A stretch of DNA of 5,331 nucleotides, taken from assembly GCA_900556015.1 (NCBI GenBank), contig USNH01000086.1:1-5331 (forward strand). The letters run 5' to 3'. This document shows, one piece after another, positions 5,294 through 5,331 of this stretch. The first letter of the stretch is position 1; each line of letters begins with the position of its first letter. A program made the position numbers and the translations under genes. The notes beneath the pieces were generated by a model. That model had not been told where the DNA came from. It worked only from the letters and a program-made list of their open reading frames with translations, and did no database searches. Origin of the DNA: an uncultured Eubacteriales bacterium (GTDB taxonomy: Bacteria; Bacillota_A; Clostridia; Oscillospirales; Oscillospiraceae).

Positions 5294-5331
5294 TGTCATT
5301 CCGAGGAGCACCCCAAGGGTACTTGCTTCGC
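5294..5331. repeat. Edge of a likely interspersed intergenic repeat (TGTCATTCCGAGGAGC type), cut by window end
   Basis: The last 38 bases begin with TGTCATTCCGAGGAGC, which I recall as resembling the common bacterial intergenic repeat opening GTCATTGCGAGGAGC, usually followed by a GAAGC...CAATCTC-type half. Internal pairing is visible (AGCA 5307-5310 with TGCT 5324-5327; or ACCC 5310-5313 with GGGT 5317-5320). No second copy lies in this window and no coding frame is evident, so the call rests on resemblance alone. Confidence 0.38.

Noticed and set aside
1..5331. CRISPR array, tRNA, rRNA, insertion sequence, riboswitch
   Set aside because: No regularly spaced repeats, cloverleaf, transposase frame or conserved riboswitch core seen; the leader of the rightward operon is only about 30 bases.

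Overview
This is a GC-rich stretch with very high G/C at third codon positions, strong AGGAGG-type ribosome binding sites and compact operon spacing. Together with a clostridial-type phage holin, a QueH-type queuosine enzyme and an F420-hydrogenase-beta-like ferredoxin protein, it suggests a high-GC anaerobic Firmicute, probably an Oscillospiraceae-type gut Clostridium (Oscillibacter/Flavonifractor-like). That placement is inference; no rRNA or marker gene is present.

Layout. Positions 1-1200 hold the 3' end of a phage-type lysis cassette on the + strand: a holin cut by the left window edge, then a zinc amidase endolysin with a peptidoglycan-binding domain. The cassette closes at a strong intrinsic terminator (1162-1197). 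Next is a small orphan gene on the minus strand (1201-1428, 75 aa), convergent with the lysis genes. A 162-base divergent intergenic region (1429-1590) follows, carrying small palindromes and a good extended -10 promoter reading right. From 1591 to 5226 four genes run rightward in close order: a 2[4Fe-4S] ferredoxin/FrhB-like flavoprotein, queH (epoxyqueuosine reductase, ATGA overlap with the previous gene), a hydantoinase/dihydropyrimidinase, and a three-helix membrane protein with an Ala/Glu-rich tail. The window ends with an imperfect hairpin lacking a U-tract and the edge of what looks like an interspersed intergenic repeat.

How the genes may work together. Holin and endolysin form a standard lysis pair. 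The ferredoxin/FrhB-like protein and QueH are translationally coupled. QueH carries out a reduction that needs electrons, so the first protein is a candidate electron donor; this is inference. The hydantoinase acts on cyclic ureides and has no visible partner (no carbamoylase, dihydropyrimidine dehydrogenase or transporter), so its link to the two redox genes may be positional only. No CRISPR array, tRNA, rRNA, transposase or integrase is visible. I see no clear new multi-gene system. The most useful leads are the FrhB-like/QueH pairing, the divergent FrhB-like C-terminal motif, and the orphan minus-strand gene next to the lysis cassette.
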